From: Variovorax boronicumulans
GTDB lineage: Bacteria > Pseudomonadota > Gammaproteobacteria > Burkholderiales > Burkholderiaceae_C
DNA length: 64,000 nt
Reading direction: 5' to 3'
NCBI RefSeq assembly: GCF_030812215.1
Contig: NZ_JAUSSG010000005.1
Coordinates: 186,001 to 250,000, forward strand
How positions within the stretch are numbered: the stretch's first letter is position 1; the number at the start of each line of letters is the position of its first letter. The notes beneath the pieces were generated by a model. The model saw only the letters and a program-made list of their open reading frames with translations, ran no database searches and had not been told where the DNA came from. Made by a program: the position numbers and the translations under genes. Of the stretch, positions 32,278-44,298 are shown piece by piece.

Positions 32278-32294
32278 GGCCGCGATCGCGAACG

Positions 32295-33773
32295 ATGCGA
32301 ATCCTCCAGGTCAGCGCCGAACTCTTTCCCCTCCTCAAGACCGGCGGCCTGGCGGATGTCGCCGGCGCCCTGCCCCTCGCGCTCATGGCCGCGGGGCAGG
32401 ACACGCGGGTGCTGCTGCCGGGCTTTCCGGCCATCGTGGCCGGCGTGCGCGACCTGGTGCCGGTGGCCGAACTCACCGCACCCTGGGGCAGCGAGCGCTT
32501 CGCGCTGCGCGCGGGGCACATCGCCATCGACGGCGCGCCGCCGATACCCGCCTACGTGATCGATGCGCCGGCGCTCTACGACCGACCCGGCAATCCCTAC
32601 GAAGACGCGACGCGCCAGCCCTACGGCGACAACCACCGGCGCTTCGCGCTGCTCGGCTGGGCGGCGGCGCGGCTCGCCCAAGGGCTGGACCCGGCGTGGC
32701 GGCCCGAGGTCGTGCATGCGCACGACTGGCACGCGGGCCTGGCGCCGGCTTACCTGCACTTCGCGCGCGAAGCCGGGTCGACGCGCGCCGGCAGCGTGTT
32801 CACCGTGCACAACCTCGCCTACCAGGGCATTTCCGCACCCTGGAACTTCGCCGACCTCGGCCTGCCGGCGCCTGCCTTCCACATGAACGGGCTCGAATAC
32901 CACGGACAGGTGTCGTTCATGAAGGCCGGCCTGTACTTCGCCGACCGGCTCACCACCGTAAGCCCGACCTACGCGCGCGAAATCCAGACACCCGAGCAGG
33001 GCTGCGGCCTCGACGGCCTGCTGCGCCAGCGCAGCGGTGTGCTCACCGGCATCCTCAACGCGGTGGACGACAAGGTCTGGAGCCCGGCCGCCGACACGGC
33101 GCTGGTGCAGGGCTATCACACGCCCGAAGGCCGCCACATGGCCGGCAAGGCGCGCTGCAAGGCGGTGCTGCAACATCAGCTCGGATTGGCCGAGCGGCCC
33201 GATGCGCCGCTGTTCATCCTGGTGAGCCGGCTCACCGAACAGAAGGGCCTGCACCTCGTGCTCGGCGGCATCGATGCGCTGCTTGCGCAGGGCGGCCAGC
33301 TCGCGCTGCTGGGCAGCGGCGAGGCATGGCTCGAAGAGGCTTTTCGCCAGCGCGCGGCGGCAGCGCCGCAATCGGTCAGCGTCACCATCGGCTACAACGA
33401 AACGCTCGCGCACCAGCTCTTCGGCGCCGGCGACGTGACGCTGGTGCCTTCGCTCTTCGAGCCCTGCGGCCTCACGCAGATGTACGGCCTGAAATACGGC
33501 AGCCTGCCGCTGGTGCGCCGCGTGGGCGGGCTGGCCGACACGGTGGTCGACAGCACGCTGGAAGACATGGCGAGCGGCGAGGCCACCGGCTTCGTGTTCG
33601 ACCGCTTCGACGCAGCCGACTACGAACGCGCGCTGCGCCGTGCCTTCGCCCTCTACGAGCGTGCGCCCGACTGGCGCCGCGTGCGCGGCAACGCCATGCG
33701 GCGTCCGGCCGATTGGGCCACCGCCGCCGCGCAATACATCGACGTCTACCACCAGGCATCGGGCGCCGCCTGA
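32295..33773 (+). CDS. glgA: Glycogen synthase
   Basis: 492 residues of a GT5 retaining glucosyltransferase that transfers glucose from ADP-glucose to glycogen chains. The N-terminal [13 protein letters not shown] supplies the ADP-binding lysine. [14 protein letters not shown] and [12 protein letters not shown] are the acceptor-side blocks. The C-terminal [32 protein letters not shown] is the donor site with the conserved E-x7-E type signature. It starts 17 bp after glgC and is followed by glgP after 46 bp, within the same operon. Confidence 0.96.
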   Translation: MRILQVSAELFPLLKTGGLADVAGALPLALMAAGQDTRVLLPGFPAIVAGVRDLVPVAELTAPWGSERFALRAGHIAIDGAPPIPAYVIDAPALYDRPGNPYEDATRQPYGDNHRRFALLGWAAARLAQGLDPAWRPEVVHAHDWHAGLAPAYLHFAREAGSTRAGSVFTVHNLAYQGISAPWNFADLGLPAPAFHMNGLEYHGQVSFMKAGLYFADRLTTVSPTYAREIQTPEQGCGLDGLLRQRSGVLTGILNAVDDKVWSPAADTALVQGYHTPEGRHMAGKARCKAVLQHQLGLAERPDAPLFILVSRLTEQKGLHLVLGGIDALLAQGGQLALLGSGEAWLEEAFRQRAAAAPQSVSVTIGYNETLAHQLFGAGDVTLVPSLFEPCGLTQMYGLKYGSLPLVRRVGGLADTVVDSTLEDMASGEATGFVFDRFDAADYERALRRAFALYERAPDWRRVRGNAMRRPADWATAAAQYIDVYHQASGAA

Positions 33774-33819
33774 TCCACGCGTGGCCGACACAACACCAAT
33801 CACCTCGAGAACGCCCACC

Positions 33820-36303
<2,484 letters not shown>

Positions 36304-36306
36304 GGC

Positions 36307-36319
36307 CGCTGAATCAGCG
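36307..36319. terminator. Small palindrome at the glgP/exbD convergent junction
   Basis: CGCTGA-A-TCAGCG is a perfect 6-1-6 palindrome covering the exbD stop codon and lying 4 bp past glgP. On the plus strand it is followed by CGGCTTTT. With only 10 bp between the two genes it is the sole candidate for ending both transcripts; hairpin geometry is poor. Confidence 0.35.
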
Positions 36320-36784
36320 CGGCTTTTCGGACGCCGCTTCGGCCTCGGTGACGAAGCCGATGCGGCTCAGCCCGGCCTTGTTCGCAATGCCCATGAGCGC
36401 CACCACCTTGCCGTAGGGCACGGTCTGGTCGGCGCGCAATTGCACCTCGGTGTCCTTGCTGTCCGCGGCGGCCTTCTCGAGCTGGGCGGCCAGTTCTTCG
36501 TCGGTCACGGGCTTGTCGTTCAGGAAGACCTTGCCCGATGCATCGACCGCGAGGCTCACGAACTTGGGCGTGTCGTTGGGCTGGCCGGCATCGGTCTGCG
36601 GCAGATCGAGCTTGATCGAGCTGGCCATCAGCGGCGCCGTGATGATGAAGATCACCAGCAGCACCAGCATCACGTCGACCAGCGGCGTGACGTTGATGTC
36701 CGAGAGCGGCCGCTGTCCGCCGGCGCCCGTCGCTCGCCCGCCGCCTGCGGCGCTGCTGCCGAGCGAAGTGCGTCCGAAGGCCAT
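36314..36784 (-). CDS. exbD: Biopolymer transport protein ExbD/TolR
   Basis: 156 residues. A Gly-rich cytoplasmic leader is followed by LSDINVTPLVDVMLVLLVIFIITAPL, a single transmembrane helix with the conserved proton-carrying Asp37. A periplasmic domain comes next (FLNDKPVTDEELAAQLE, LRADQTVPYGKVVALMGIANKAG). Together with ExbB it forms the proton-driven motor for TonB, and the siderophore receptor at 4004-6232 would use such a motor. TonB itself is not in the window, so TolQR-type use cannot be excluded. It follows exbB by 18 bp. Confidence 0.9.
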   Translation of the reverse strand: MAFGRTSLGSSAAGGGRATGAGGQRPLSDINVTPLVDVMLVLLVIFIITAPLMASSIKLDLPQTDAGQPNDTPKFVSLAVDASGKVFLNDKPVTDEELAAQLEKAAADSKDTEVQLRADQTVPYGKVVALMGIANKAGLSRIGFVTEAEAASEKPR

Positions 36785-36802
36785 GGGTGCGGTGCTCCCT
36801 GC

Positions 36803-37498
36803 CTAGACGGGCATCGGCCGCGCCGGCGGCGGCGCGGCGGGTGCCGGCGCGTCGCCGAAGCTGCCGAGCAGGTCGTGCGCGAAGCCTTCGAGCTCGGCTT
36901 CGACGCGGCCGATGACGCGACCGAACACGTTGTAGGCCAGCACGGCCGGAATGGCGACCGCGAGACCGAAGGCGGTCATGACGAGCGCTTCGCCGACGGG
37001 GCCGGCCACCTTGTCGATGGTGAAGCCGCCGGTCTGGCCCGCGATGCCCGTCAGCGCGCCGTAGATGCCCCAGACCGTGCCCAGCAGGCCGACGAAGGGC
37101 GCCGTGGCGCCGACCGTGGCAAGAAGAATCTGCCCGGCCTGCAGACGCCGCAATGCACCGTGCAAGGCATCGCGCAGCACGCGCGTGAGGCGCTGGTTGC
37201 GGTCGCCCGTGGCGCCCAGCGTGCCATTGACGTTGACGGCCGCTGCATTCTTGATTGCAACGACCGCGGGCAGGACGAGCGTGGCCCGGTCGAATGCCTT
37301 GAGCTTCTGTTCGGCATCGGCGAGCGTGGCCGACTGCCAGAACGCCGCGATGCTGCGCAGCACGTCGCGCGTGCCGCCGCGCAGGAGCCACGCCTTCCAG
37401 AGGATCACGACCCAGCTCGCGATCGACATCGCCAGCAGCAGCGCCGCGACCGAACGGCTGACGCCGTCGCCGTGGGTCAGCAGTTCAAGGACGCTCAT
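36803..37498 (-). CDS. exbB: MotA/TolQ/ExbB proton channel family protein
   Basis: 231 residues with three membrane helices: one near residues 15-40 and the conserved pair LLATVGATAPFVGLLGTVWGIYGALTGIAGQ and VGEALVMTAFGLAVAIPAVLAYNVFGR. These are the ExbB/TolQ signature helices that form the proton path with ExbD. The C-terminus is Pro/Ala-rich. The gene is between dapB (9-bp gap) and exbD (18-bp gap) on the minus strand, so it is probably co-transcribed with bamE and dapB, downstream of the fur-facing promoter region. Confidence 0.9.
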   Translation of the reverse strand: MSVLELLTHGDGVSRSVAALLLAMSIASWVVILWKAWLLRGGTRDVLRSIAAFWQSATLADAEQKLKAFDRATLVLPAVVAIKNAAAVNVNGTLGATGDRNQRLTRVLRDALHGALRRLQAGQILLATVGATAPFVGLLGTVWGIYGALTGIAGQTGGFTIDKVAGPVGEALVMTAFGLAVAIPAVLAYNVFGRVIGRVEAELEGFAHDLLGSFGDAPAPAAPPPARPMPV

Positions 37499-37507
37499 CG
37501 GGGGTCC

Positions 37508-38350
37508 TTAGCGCAGGCCCAGCACGTCGTACATGTCGAACAGGCCGGACTTCTGCCCGGCCAGGAAGCGCACCGCACGCAGCGCGCCCTGTGCGTAGGT
37601 CACGCGGCTCGAAGACTTGTGCGTGATCTCGATGCGCTCGCCGATGCCGGCGAACAGCACGGTGTGGTCGCCCACGATGTCGCCGCCGCGGATGGCAGAG
37701 AAACCGATGGTCGACGGGTCGCGCTCGCCCGTGATGCCTTCGCGGGCGTAGACGGCGCAGTCCTTCAGGTCGCGGCCCAGCGCGTCGGCGATGACCTCGC
37801 CCATCTTGAGCGCGGTGCCCGAGGGCGCGTCGACCTTGTGGCGGTGGTGGGCTTCGATGATCTCGATGTCGTAGCCGGTCGACATCGCCTTGGCGGCCAT
37901 CTCGAGCAGCTTGAAGGTGACGTTGACGCCCACGCTCATGTTGGGGGCCAGCATGATGGCCACGTCTTTCGCGATCTCGGCGATCTCGGCCTTCTGCGCG
38001 TCGCTGAAACCGGTGGTGCCGATGACGGCCTGTACGCCGAGTTCGCGGCAAACCGCCAGGTGCGCGAGCGTGCCTTCGGGGCGGGTGAAGTCGATGAGCA
38101 CCTGCGCATCTTTCAGGCCCGCGCGCAGGTCCGCCACGATGGGCACGCCGCTCGTGAAGCCGAGGAAGGCGGCTGCGTCGGCGCCGATGGCCTCGCTGCC
38201 GGCGATGTCGAGGGCGCCGGCCAGGCGGCAGTCGGGCGCGTTGCGCACGGCCTCGATCAGCATGTGGCCCATGCGGCCCGAAGCGCCAGCAATGGCGATG
38301 CGGCGCGGCGCGGAGGTGGCGGAGGGAGAGGAAGAGGTAGGTTGAGTCAC
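37508..38350 (-). CDS. dapB: 4-hydroxy-tetrahydrodipicolinate reductase
   Basis: 280 residues. The NAD(P)H loop is GASGRMG (22-28), after a Ser/Thr-rich leader. [18 protein letters not shown] carries the catalytic His168-His169-Arg170-His171-Lys172 segment and the substrate-binding [36 protein letters not shown] is the conserved C-terminal block. It catalyses the second committed step toward lysine and diaminopimelate. It sits between bamE and exbB on the minus strand. Confidence 0.96.
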   Translation of the reverse strand: MTQPTSSSPSATSAPRRIAIAGASGRMGHMLIEAVRNAPDCRLAGALDIAGSEAIGADAAAFLGFTSGVPIVADLRAGLKDAQVLIDFTRPEGTLAHLAVCRELGVQAVIGTTGFSDAQKAEIAEIAKDVAIMLAPNMSVGVNVTFKLLEMAAKAMSTGYDIEIIEAHHRHKVDAPSGTALKMGEVIADALGRDLKDCAVYAREGITGERDPSTIGFSAIRGGDIVGDHTVLFAGIGERIEITHKSSSRVTYAQGALRAVRFLAGQKSGLFDMYDVLGLR

Positions 38351-38449
38351 GCGGATTCAGTCATCGGAATGGCCCGCAGGCCACTTGGAACCATGGGGGA
38401 CCGGACGGACGCCGCCTGACTCGGCGGGCGCCGCCCGCTCCTGCTGCGC

Positions 38450-39007
38450 TCAGCGCGCGGCTTCGAGCGGGGGGTAGGCCGCCGGCAGCGGAGGCACGGT
38501 CGTCGCCGAGGCGGCGGCATCGGCTTTCGGGTCCTTGGCCGGCGCGAATTTCTTGAGTTCGTCTTCCGTGGCCTCGAGCGGAGGCACCTTGCCGGTTTTC
38601 TTGCGGGTGTCGAGCGTGGCGACGAATTCTTCTTCGCTGGGCATCTCGTCGCCCTGGAAGCGATCCATCAGCTCGCCGTTGAAGAACACGGTCAGGCGGC
38701 GCTCCTGGGGCTCGACGCCCTGACGGCGGATGGTGAACACGTAATCCCAGCGATTGGCGTGGAACACGTCGTTCAGCAGCGAAGTACCAAGGATTTCACG
38801 CACCTGCTGGCGCGACATGCCGGGCTTGAGCGCCGCGACCTGCTCCTTCGACACGAAATTGCCCTGGACCACTTCGACCTTGTAGGGTGTGACCGCGGCC
38901 AGCGCGCCACGCGTGCGATCGCTGAAACCGCTGCAGGCACCGAGGCAGAGCGTCGCGGCGACGGCAGCAGCCAGCAGCCAGGAACGGCGTTGGAAAATGG
39001 CAGGCAT
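38450..39007 (-). CDS. bamE: Outer membrane protein assembly factor BamE
   Basis: 185 residues with a lipoprotein signal; the lipobox LGAC places the acylated Cys at 25. The SmpA/OmlA fold is evident in [46 protein letters not shown], with [20 protein letters not shown] after it. BamE is a periplasm-facing accessory of the BAM complex that inserts outer-membrane barrels. The C-terminal 50 residues are low-complexity Ala/Pro/Lys, longer than in E. coli. It is divergent from fur, with 88 bp between starts, a conserved arrangement in proteobacteria. Confidence 0.93.
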   Translation of the reverse strand: MPAIFQRRSWLLAAAVAATLCLGACSGFSDRTRGALAAVTPYKVEVVQGNFVSKEQVAALKPGMSRQQVREILGTSLLNDVFHANRWDYVFTIRRQGVEPQERRLTVFFNGELMDRFQGDEMPSEEEFVATLDTRKKTGKVPPLEATEDELKKFAPAKDPKADAAASATTVPPLPAAYPPLEAAR

Positions 39008-39095
39008 GGGAGGAAAAGGGGGTAGCGATATGATCGGCCATTGTAGCGGCTGGCCTTTTCAGGACCTGACCGCGGCACAGGGCGCAGGAACCATC

Positions 39096-39515
39096 ATGGC
39101 CAATATCGACGAACTCAAGAACACCGGCCTCAAGGCCACCTTGCCACGCCTGAAGATTCTGGAAATCTTCCAGACGGGCAGCCAGCGGCACATGACGGCG
39201 GAAGACGTGTTTCGCGTCCTGCTCAACGAACATTCCGACATCGGCCTTGCCACCGTTTACCGCGTGCTCACGCAGTTCGAGCAGGCCGGCATCCTGGAGC
39301 GCAGCCACTTCGAGAGCGGCAAGGCGGTCTACGAACTCAACGAAGGCACGCACCACGACCACCTGATCTGCACCTCGTGCGGCAAGGTCGAGGAGTTCTA
39401 CGACGCCGAGATCGAGCGCCGCCAGCAAATGATCGCCAAGGACAAGGGCTGGATCCTGCAGGACCACGCCATGTCGCTCTACGGCCTTTGCGGCGATTGC
39501 GTGAAGAAGCGCTAG
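39096..39515 (+). CDS. fur: Ferric uptake regulator
   Basis: 139 residues from the ATG at 39096, with GCAGGAA as ribosome site. The winged-helix part has [14 protein letters not shown] and [20 protein letters not shown]. The metal sites are visible: HHDH (86-89), C92xxC95 and C132xxC135, the latter two forming the structural zinc site. Iron-loaded Fur represses iron uptake, and the candidate Fur box at 3965-3983 is a likely in-window target. The gene is monocistronic, with a dispersed hairpin repeat beginning 5 bp after its stop. Confidence 0.96.
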   Translation: MANIDELKNTGLKATLPRLKILEIFQTGSQRHMTAEDVFRVLLNEHSDIGLATVYRVLTQFEQAGILERSHFESGKAVYELNEGTHHDHLICTSCGKVEEFYDAEIERRQQMIAKDKGWILQDHAMSLYGLCGDCVKKR

Positions 39516-39520
39516 AACAG

Positions 39521-39588
39521 GTCTTCGCGCACTTCGTGTCGCTTCGCCCCCCTTCAGGGAGCGGCGCCAGCGGCCCGGCAAAACGGGG
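39521..39588 (+). repeat. Dispersed intergenic repeat, copy 2
   Basis: Bases 39521-39548 are identical over 28 bp to 20387-20414, followed by a diverged hairpin (CCC-TTCA-GGG) and the shared GCCAG-CGGCCCGGCAAA segment. It occupies almost the whole gap between convergent fur and hprK and ends at the hprK stop codon. The hairpin bases differ from copy 1 while still pairing, which suggests selection for structure. Confidence 0.75.
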
Positions 39589-40542
39589 TCAATCCTGGCC
39601 GTTTTCCATCGCCTTGTGGTGGCGCGCCACGAAATCCGCATAGGTGTCGATGCCTCGCAGTTGCAGGATCGAATTGCGCACCGCCGCCTCGACCAGCACG
39701 GCGATGTTGCGCCCCGCCACCACCTGGATGATGACCTTGCGCACCGGAATGCCCAGCACGTCCTGCGTGAGCGGCGCCGAGGGCATGCGTTCGTAGTCTC
39801 GCTCGAAGCTGTCGCGGCGCACCAGGTGCACGATGAGCTTCAGGCGCATCTTCCGGCGCACCGCCGTCTCGCCGAAGATCGCGCGGATGTCCAGCAGGCC
39901 GATGCCGCGCACTTCCAGCAGGTTCAGCAGCAGGTCGGGGCAACGACCCTCGATGGTGTTCTGGTTGATGCGGTAGAGATCGACCGCATCGTCGGCCACC
40001 AGGCCGTTGCCGCGTGAAATCAGCTCGAGGCCCAGCTCGCTTTTTCCGAGGCCGGACTCGCCCGTGATCATCACGCCCATGCCCAGGATGTCCATGAACA
40101 CGCCGTGCATCGAGGTGCGCTCGGCGAAGTGCTTGGACAGGTAGGCGCGCAGCAGATCGATCACGAAGGCCGACGATTCGCGCGTGGCAAAGAGCGGCAA
40201 CTGGGCACGCTCGCAGATCGACAGCAACTCGTCGGGCGCCGCCTGTCCATCCGCCAGCACCAGCATCGGCGGCTCCAGCGTGACGATGCGGGCGATGCGT
40301 CGGGCGCAGTCGTCGGGGCTGCCGCGCGTCAGGTAGGCCACCTCGCGGGCGCCGAGGATCTGTACGCGGTACGGGTGGATGTAATTGAGGTAACCGACCA
40401 GGTCGGCAGCCGACTGGGCGCGGCTGATGACCTCGGGATCGAACTGGCGCTCCGAAGCGCCGAGCCCCGCGAGCCATTCCCAGCGGAGCGACCCGCGGAA
40501 CTCCTCGAACATGGCATCGGCGCTGATGACGGTCGGCTTCAT
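39589..40542 (-). CDS. hprK: HPr kinase/phosphorylase
   Basis: 317 residues. The P-loop GESGLGKS (161-168) is followed by [24 protein letters not shown], the HprK signature, with [15 protein letters not shown] before it. The N-terminal domain ([19 protein letters not shown]) is the regulatory lobe. In proteobacteria HprK acts with PtsN (EIIA-Ntr) and an HPr protein in signalling rather than sugar transport. It follows ptsN by 98 bp on the same strand. HPr and EI genes are not present here. Confidence 0.95.
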   Translation of the reverse strand: MKPTVISADAMFEEFRGSLRWEWLAGLGASERQFDPEVISRAQSAADLVGYLNYIHPYRVQILGAREVAYLTRGSPDDCARRIARIVTLEPPMLVLADGQAAPDELLSICERAQLPLFATRESSAFVIDLLRAYLSKHFAERTSMHGVFMDILGMGVMITGESGLGKSELGLELISRGNGLVADDAVDLYRINQNTIEGRCPDLLLNLLEVRGIGLLDIRAIFGETAVRRKMRLKLIVHLVRRDSFERDYERMPSAPLTQDVLGIPVRKVIIQVVAGRNIAVLVEAAVRNSILQLRGIDTYADFVARHHKAMENGQD

Positions 40543-40640
40543 GCGTTCAGAAGGCGGCGCTCGGCGCCGGCATTGGATGGATGAGTGACGGGGGAGGTGT
40601 CGCGCAGCTTAGCAGCAGCCGCGCACGCCGACGCATGCGC

Positions 40641-41108
40641 TCAGGCGACTTGGGTCGACTGCCAGCCGGCGATCAGGCCGTGCAGGGCGGCCGCATCGGT
40701 ACTGGACTTGATCTGCTCGCGCAGGCCGGCGTCGCTCAGCAGCTCGGCGATTTCGGAGAGGATTTCGAGGTGCTTCTGCGTGGCCGCTTCTGGCACCAGC
40801 AGGAAGATCAAGAGGGCGACGGGCTGCTCGTCAGGAGCGTCGAAACCGATGGGATTTGCCAGCTGGAACACGGCGGCCATCGGTGCCTTGAGGCCCTTGA
40901 TGCGTCCATGCGGAATGGCAACGCCGTGGCCGAGACCGGTGGAGCCGAGGCGCTCGCGCGCAAAGAGGCTGTCGGTGATGAGGGCGCGTCCCAGGCCATG
41001 AAGGCTTTCGAACAGAAGGCCAGCTTCTTCGAAAGCACGTTTCTTGCTGGTAGCGTCAACGCTCACAAGCACTTGGGCGGGCGGCAGGATGGACGCGAGG
41101 CGATTCAT
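40641..41108 (-). CDS. ptsN: PTS IIA-like nitrogen-regulatory protein PtsN
   Basis: 155 residues from the ATG at 41108 (MNRLASILPPAQVLVSV). The phosphorylatable histidine is His67 in GHGVAIPHGRIKGL, the PTS EIIA-2 signature; FLLVPEAATQKHLEILSEIAELLSD completes the fold. PtsN is phosphorylated by the PTS-Ntr cascade and regulates potassium transport, nitrogen and stress responses. The kup gene lies in the same window but is distant. It lies between hpf and hprK, separated from hpf by a strong terminator. Confidence 0.94.
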   Translation of the reverse strand: MNRLASILPPAQVLVSVDATSKKRAFEEAGLLFESLHGLGRALITDSLFARERLGSTGLGHGVAIPHGRIKGLKAPMAAVFQLANPIGFDAPDEQPVALLIFLLVPEAATQKHLEILSEIAELLSDAGLREQIKSSTDAAALHGLIAGWQSTQVA

Positions 41109-41264
41109 GGTGGGAGCAGAGCGGGGGCGATTATGCACCCGGTTGGTAAAAACCCCCAGTGCCCCTATCTACTTTCTGTTTACATGTTGCCCGGAGGCCT
41201 CGCTGCCCCAGGCAGAAACCAGCAGAACCCCCCAAAGTCCGACGGCGGTGGTCGGAAAAGCAAA

Positions 41265-41284
41265 AGGCCGCCCGAAGGCGGCCT
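41265..41284 (-). terminator. Strong intrinsic terminator after hpf
   Basis: On the minus strand AGGCCGCC, the tetraloop TTCG, GGCGGCCT and then TTTGCTTTT follow the hpf stop: an 8-bp G+C-rich stem, a stable UUCG loop and a T-rich tail. ptsN, 157 bp beyond, therefore needs read-through or its own promoter in 41109-41264. Confidence 0.85.
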
Positions 41285-41321
41285 GTGGTGCGAGCGGGCC
41301 CAAGAAGGACCTGCTCCTGAC

Positions 41322-41651
41322 TCACATCAGGCGCTTGGGCGCCGCGTGATGGTGGTCCTGCAGGCGGTCCTTGTGGCGGACCACCTGGCGATCGAGCTTG
41401 TCGACCAGTTCATCGACCGCAGCGTAGAGATCAGCGTGGCTCGACTCCGCGAACATGTCATTGCCCTTGACGTGAATGTTGCACTCCGCCCTTTGGCGGC
41501 GTTCCTTTTCCTTCTGCTTTTCCACCGTGAGGATCACCTTCACATCGACCACCTGGTCGAAATGCCGTGTGATCCGGTCCAGCTTGCTCGTGACGTAGGT
41601 GCGCAAGGCAGGGGTGACGTCGAGGTGATGACCGCTGATCGTCAAATTCAT
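41322..41651 (-). CDS. hpf: Ribosome hibernation promoting factor (short form)
   Basis: 109 residues, the short HPF/RaiA class without C-terminal dimerisation domain. [32 protein letters not shown] and [52 protein letters not shown] are characteristic, with the basic C-terminal tail. It binds the 30S A/P sites and drives 100S dimers in stationary phase. A good Shine-Dalgarno (AGGAGGT on the minus strand) precedes the ATG. In many proteobacteria rpoN lies just upstream; here a helicase gene does. Confidence 0.93.
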   Translation of the reverse strand: MNLTISGHHLDVTPALRTYVTSKLDRITRHFDQVVDVKVILTVEKQKEKERRQRAECNIHVKGNDMFAESSHADLYAAVDELVDKLDRQVVRHKDRLQDHHHAAPKRLM

Positions 41652-41796
41652 GAATGACCTCCTGAGAATTGACGGTTGGGGAAATGACCCCGCTCCAGGA
41701 TGGAGCGTGGCCGGCGAAACAGGTGTGGTGCGGGGAAAGGGAGGGAAGAAGAGGAAGAAAGAGGGGTCGGTCGATTCACTATGCCCAAGCTGTCAC

Positions 41797-41810
41797 GGTA
41801 TTGCAATACC
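41797..41810. promoter_or_regulatory. Perfect 14-bp palindrome in the hpf upstream region
   Basis: GGTATTGCAATACC is a perfect palindrome 146-159 bp upstream of the hpf ATG. It lies in the 314-bp gene-free region 41652-41965, which otherwise holds the hpf leader (purine/pyrimidine-biased) and the terminator of the upstream helicase. It could be an operator for hpf transcription; no regulator is assigned. Confidence 0.4.
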
Positions 41811-41928
41811 TGGGTTCTCCGGGTGGCGGGACCGCCCGGCGCCTGCTTCAATCCGCTATTGAATCCATAGCTGCCCGCGCATGTTGGCCCGCCTTCGTGG
41901 CGCTTTGCTCGCAAGTGTTAACGCGCTT

Positions 41929-41954
41929 TTCGCCCGGTGACCCTGCCGGGCGAA
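41929..41954 (-). terminator. Stem-loop after the UvrD-like helicase gene
   Basis: TTCGCCCGG, an 8-nt loop, CCGGGCGAA form a perfect 9-bp stem beginning 12 bp past the helicase stop on the minus strand. No long T tract follows, so it may be a Rho-assisted or 3'-stabilising hairpin. Confidence 0.6.
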
Positions 41955-41965
41955 GGGCCAGCCGT

Positions 41966-44083
41966 TCAGCGCCAGGCCGCGCGCATGCGGTTGCGCAGGT
42001 CGATCACCGCGGCGGGCGGAGGCACCGCAGGCGGCTGTACCGGCGGCGGTGGCCAGGTCTGCTGCTCGAAGCCCGCGAGATCCGATTCCGTGATGAAGCG
42101 TGTGCGGTTCGCATAGAGATGCCGGTCGCCCCGCACCGCCTGCTGCGTGATGTAGAAGCGCTGCGGCACCAGGAGGTGCAGGTGGTCGCGGGCCCGCGTC
42201 ATCGCGACGTAGAGCAGGCGCCGTTCTTCCTCGAGTTCATGCGCGCTCTGCGCCACGTCGGCCGGCAGGCAACCGTCGACCACGTTGAGCACATGCACCG
42301 AGTTCCACTCCTGCCCCTTGGCCGAATGGATGGTGGACAGGATCAGGTAGTCCTCGTCGAGCAGCGGTGGCCCCGGGCGATCGCTCGTGGCTTCGGGCGG
42401 GTCGAGCGTGAGTTCGGTCAGGAAGCGCTCGCGCGAGCCATAGCCCGCAGCGAGGCGCACCAGTTGCTCCACGTCCTGTCGGCGCACGCCAGAGGTGTCG
42501 TCATAGAGGCGCTCCAGGTGCGGCAAATACCAATCCATCGCCAGCTCGACATCGGCCGGCCACGCCAGCGACGGCGCGCGCAACGCGGCATACGCCTCGG
42601 CAAAGCCCGCCCACTGCTCGCTCGCCGCGGACGGCGGCACGAAGTCGCGCACGGCCGCGGCCGGGTCGGCCGCCTGGTCCATCGCATCGAGCAACCGCGT
42701 GCCGGTGACAGGCCCGATGCCGGGGATCAGCTGCGTGACACGAAACCCCGCCATGCGCCCGCGCGGGTTCTCGGCAAAGCGCAGCACCGCGAGCAGGTCC
42801 TTCACATGCGAGGCTTCAAGAAACTTGAGGCCGCCGAACTTCACGAACGGGATGTTGCGGCGCGCCAGCTCCAGTTCGAGCGCCGCGCTGTGCGACGAGG
42901 TGCGAAACAGCACCGCCTGCGACTTGAGCGCGAGTCCGCCCTCGCGGTGCGCAAGCACCTTGTCGGCCACCCAGCGCGCCTGCCCCGCCTCGTCGGGCAC
43001 CAGCACCAGTTGCGGTTTGCCGGCGGAGGGTTTGTCGGTCCAGAGCGTCTTGGCGTGGCGCTCTGCCGCCTGCGCGATCACGCGATTCGATACGTCCAGG
43101 ATCGGCTGCGTCGAGCGGTAGTTGCGCTCCAGCGTGACGACCCGCGCGGCCTGGCTGAACTGCGAAGGAAAGTCGAGGATGTTGCGCACCGTCGCACCGC
43201 GGAACGAGTAGATCGATTGCGCATCGTCCCCCACCACCGTGACGCCGCGCCCGTCGGGTTTCATCGCCAGGAGAATCGAGGCCTGCAGCAGGTTGGTGTC
43301 CTGGTACTCGTCGACCAGCACATGGTCGAAGCGAGAGCCCACGGCCTCGGCCAGCGCTGGCTCCGCGACCATCTCGGCCCAATAGAGCAGCAGGTCGTCG
43401 TAGTCGAGCACGTTCTGCTGCTGCTTGGCTTCGACGTAGGCGCCGAACAGCGTCTTGAGCTCGGCCTCCCATTCGTCGCACCACGGGAAGGCGTCCTTCA
43501 GCACCTCGGCCACCGAAGCACGCGTGTTCACGCAGCGTGAATAGATCGAGAGGCAGGTGCCCTTGCGCGGGAAGCGGTTCACCGTCGAGGACAGGCCCAG
43601 CTCGTGGCGGACCAACCCCATCAGGTCTTCGGCATCGCCGCGGTCGTGGATGGTGAAGTTCTCGTCGAGCCCGATCTGCCCGGCGTATTCGCGCAGCAAA
43701 CGCGCCCCGATGCCGTGGAAGGTGCCGGCCCACGGCAGCGCGGGCGGGCGTTCCGACTTGAGGCCGAGCACCCGCGCCAGCACCTGGCCCGCACGACGCT
43801 CCATTTCCTGCGCCGCGCGGCGCGAGAACGTCAGCAGCAGCAACCGCTGCGGATCGACCCCGTCCGCGATCAGGTGCGCCACGCGATGCGCCAGCGTACT
43901 GGTCTTGCCGGAGCCGGCACCGGCGATCACCAGCAGCGGGCGGTGATCGTCGGCCACCGCAGCGCCGACGCCGTGCTCGACCGCCGCGCGCTGGTCGTCG
44001 TTGAGCGTGGCCAACGCCGCGGCCAGGCGCTCGGACTGGGTCTTTGGCGCGGCGGAAATAACGGGGGACGCAGCGGTCTGCAT
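41966..44083 (-). CDS. UvrD/Rep-like ATP-dependent DNA helicase
   Basis: 705 residues of superfamily 1A. Walker A is AGAGSGKT (54-61), motif II is VDEYQDTN, motif III GDDAQSIYSFRGA, motif IV LERNYRSTQPILDVSN, motif V STIHSAKGQEWNSVHV and motif VI YVAMTRARD. The C-terminal 40 residues are Pro-rich and lack the Tudor-like end of E. coli UvrD. The helix-hairpin-like LIPGIGPVTGTRLLDAMDQA sits in domain 2B. It probably unwinds DNA in repair or displaces RecA or RNA polymerase, but the exact paralogue (UvrD, Rep, PcrA) is not assigned. Confidence 0.88.
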   Translation of the reverse strand: MQTAASPVISAAPKTQSERLAAALATLNDDQRAAVEHGVGAAVADDHRPLLVIAGAGSGKTSTLAHRVAHLIADGVDPQRLLLLTFSRRAAQEMERRAGQVLARVLGLKSERPPALPWAGTFHGIGARLLREYAGQIGLDENFTIHDRGDAEDLMGLVRHELGLSSTVNRFPRKGTCLSIYSRCVNTRASVAEVLKDAFPWCDEWEAELKTLFGAYVEAKQQQNVLDYDDLLLYWAEMVAEPALAEAVGSRFDHVLVDEYQDTNLLQASILLAMKPDGRGVTVVGDDAQSIYSFRGATVRNILDFPSQFSQAARVVTLERNYRSTQPILDVSNRVIAQAAERHAKTLWTDKPSAGKPQLVLVPDEAGQARWVADKVLAHREGGLALKSQAVLFRTSSHSAALELELARRNIPFVKFGGLKFLEASHVKDLLAVLRFAENPRGRMAGFRVTQLIPGIGPVTGTRLLDAMDQAADPAAAVRDFVPPSAASEQWAGFAEAYAALRAPSLAWPADVELAMDWYLPHLERLYDDTSGVRRQDVEQLVRLAAGYGSRERFLTELTLDPPEATSDRPGPPLLDEDYLILSTIHSAKGQEWNSVHVLNVVDGCLPADVAQSAHELEEERRLLYVAMTRARDHLHLLVPQRFYITQQAVRGDRHLYANRTRFITESDLAGFEQQTWPPPPVQPPAVPPPAAVIDLRNRMRAAWR

Positions 44084-44298
44084 GAGGCGCGACTTTACTG
44101 TATGTCCGTCCAGTTCGGTCAGGTTGCCGCCCTGTGGCCGGTGACATAATCGCGCCTCGCTGCAACCGGAGACTCCCCCATGGAAACCGCCCCGTCTCGG
44201 CAGCTTTCAACTCCCTTCTGACGCGTCTCGCGCCGGGCCCGGGAATTGAAAGCGCCCCTCCCTCGCCCACCGTTTCAGTCATCCCCGGGAGTGAGCCC

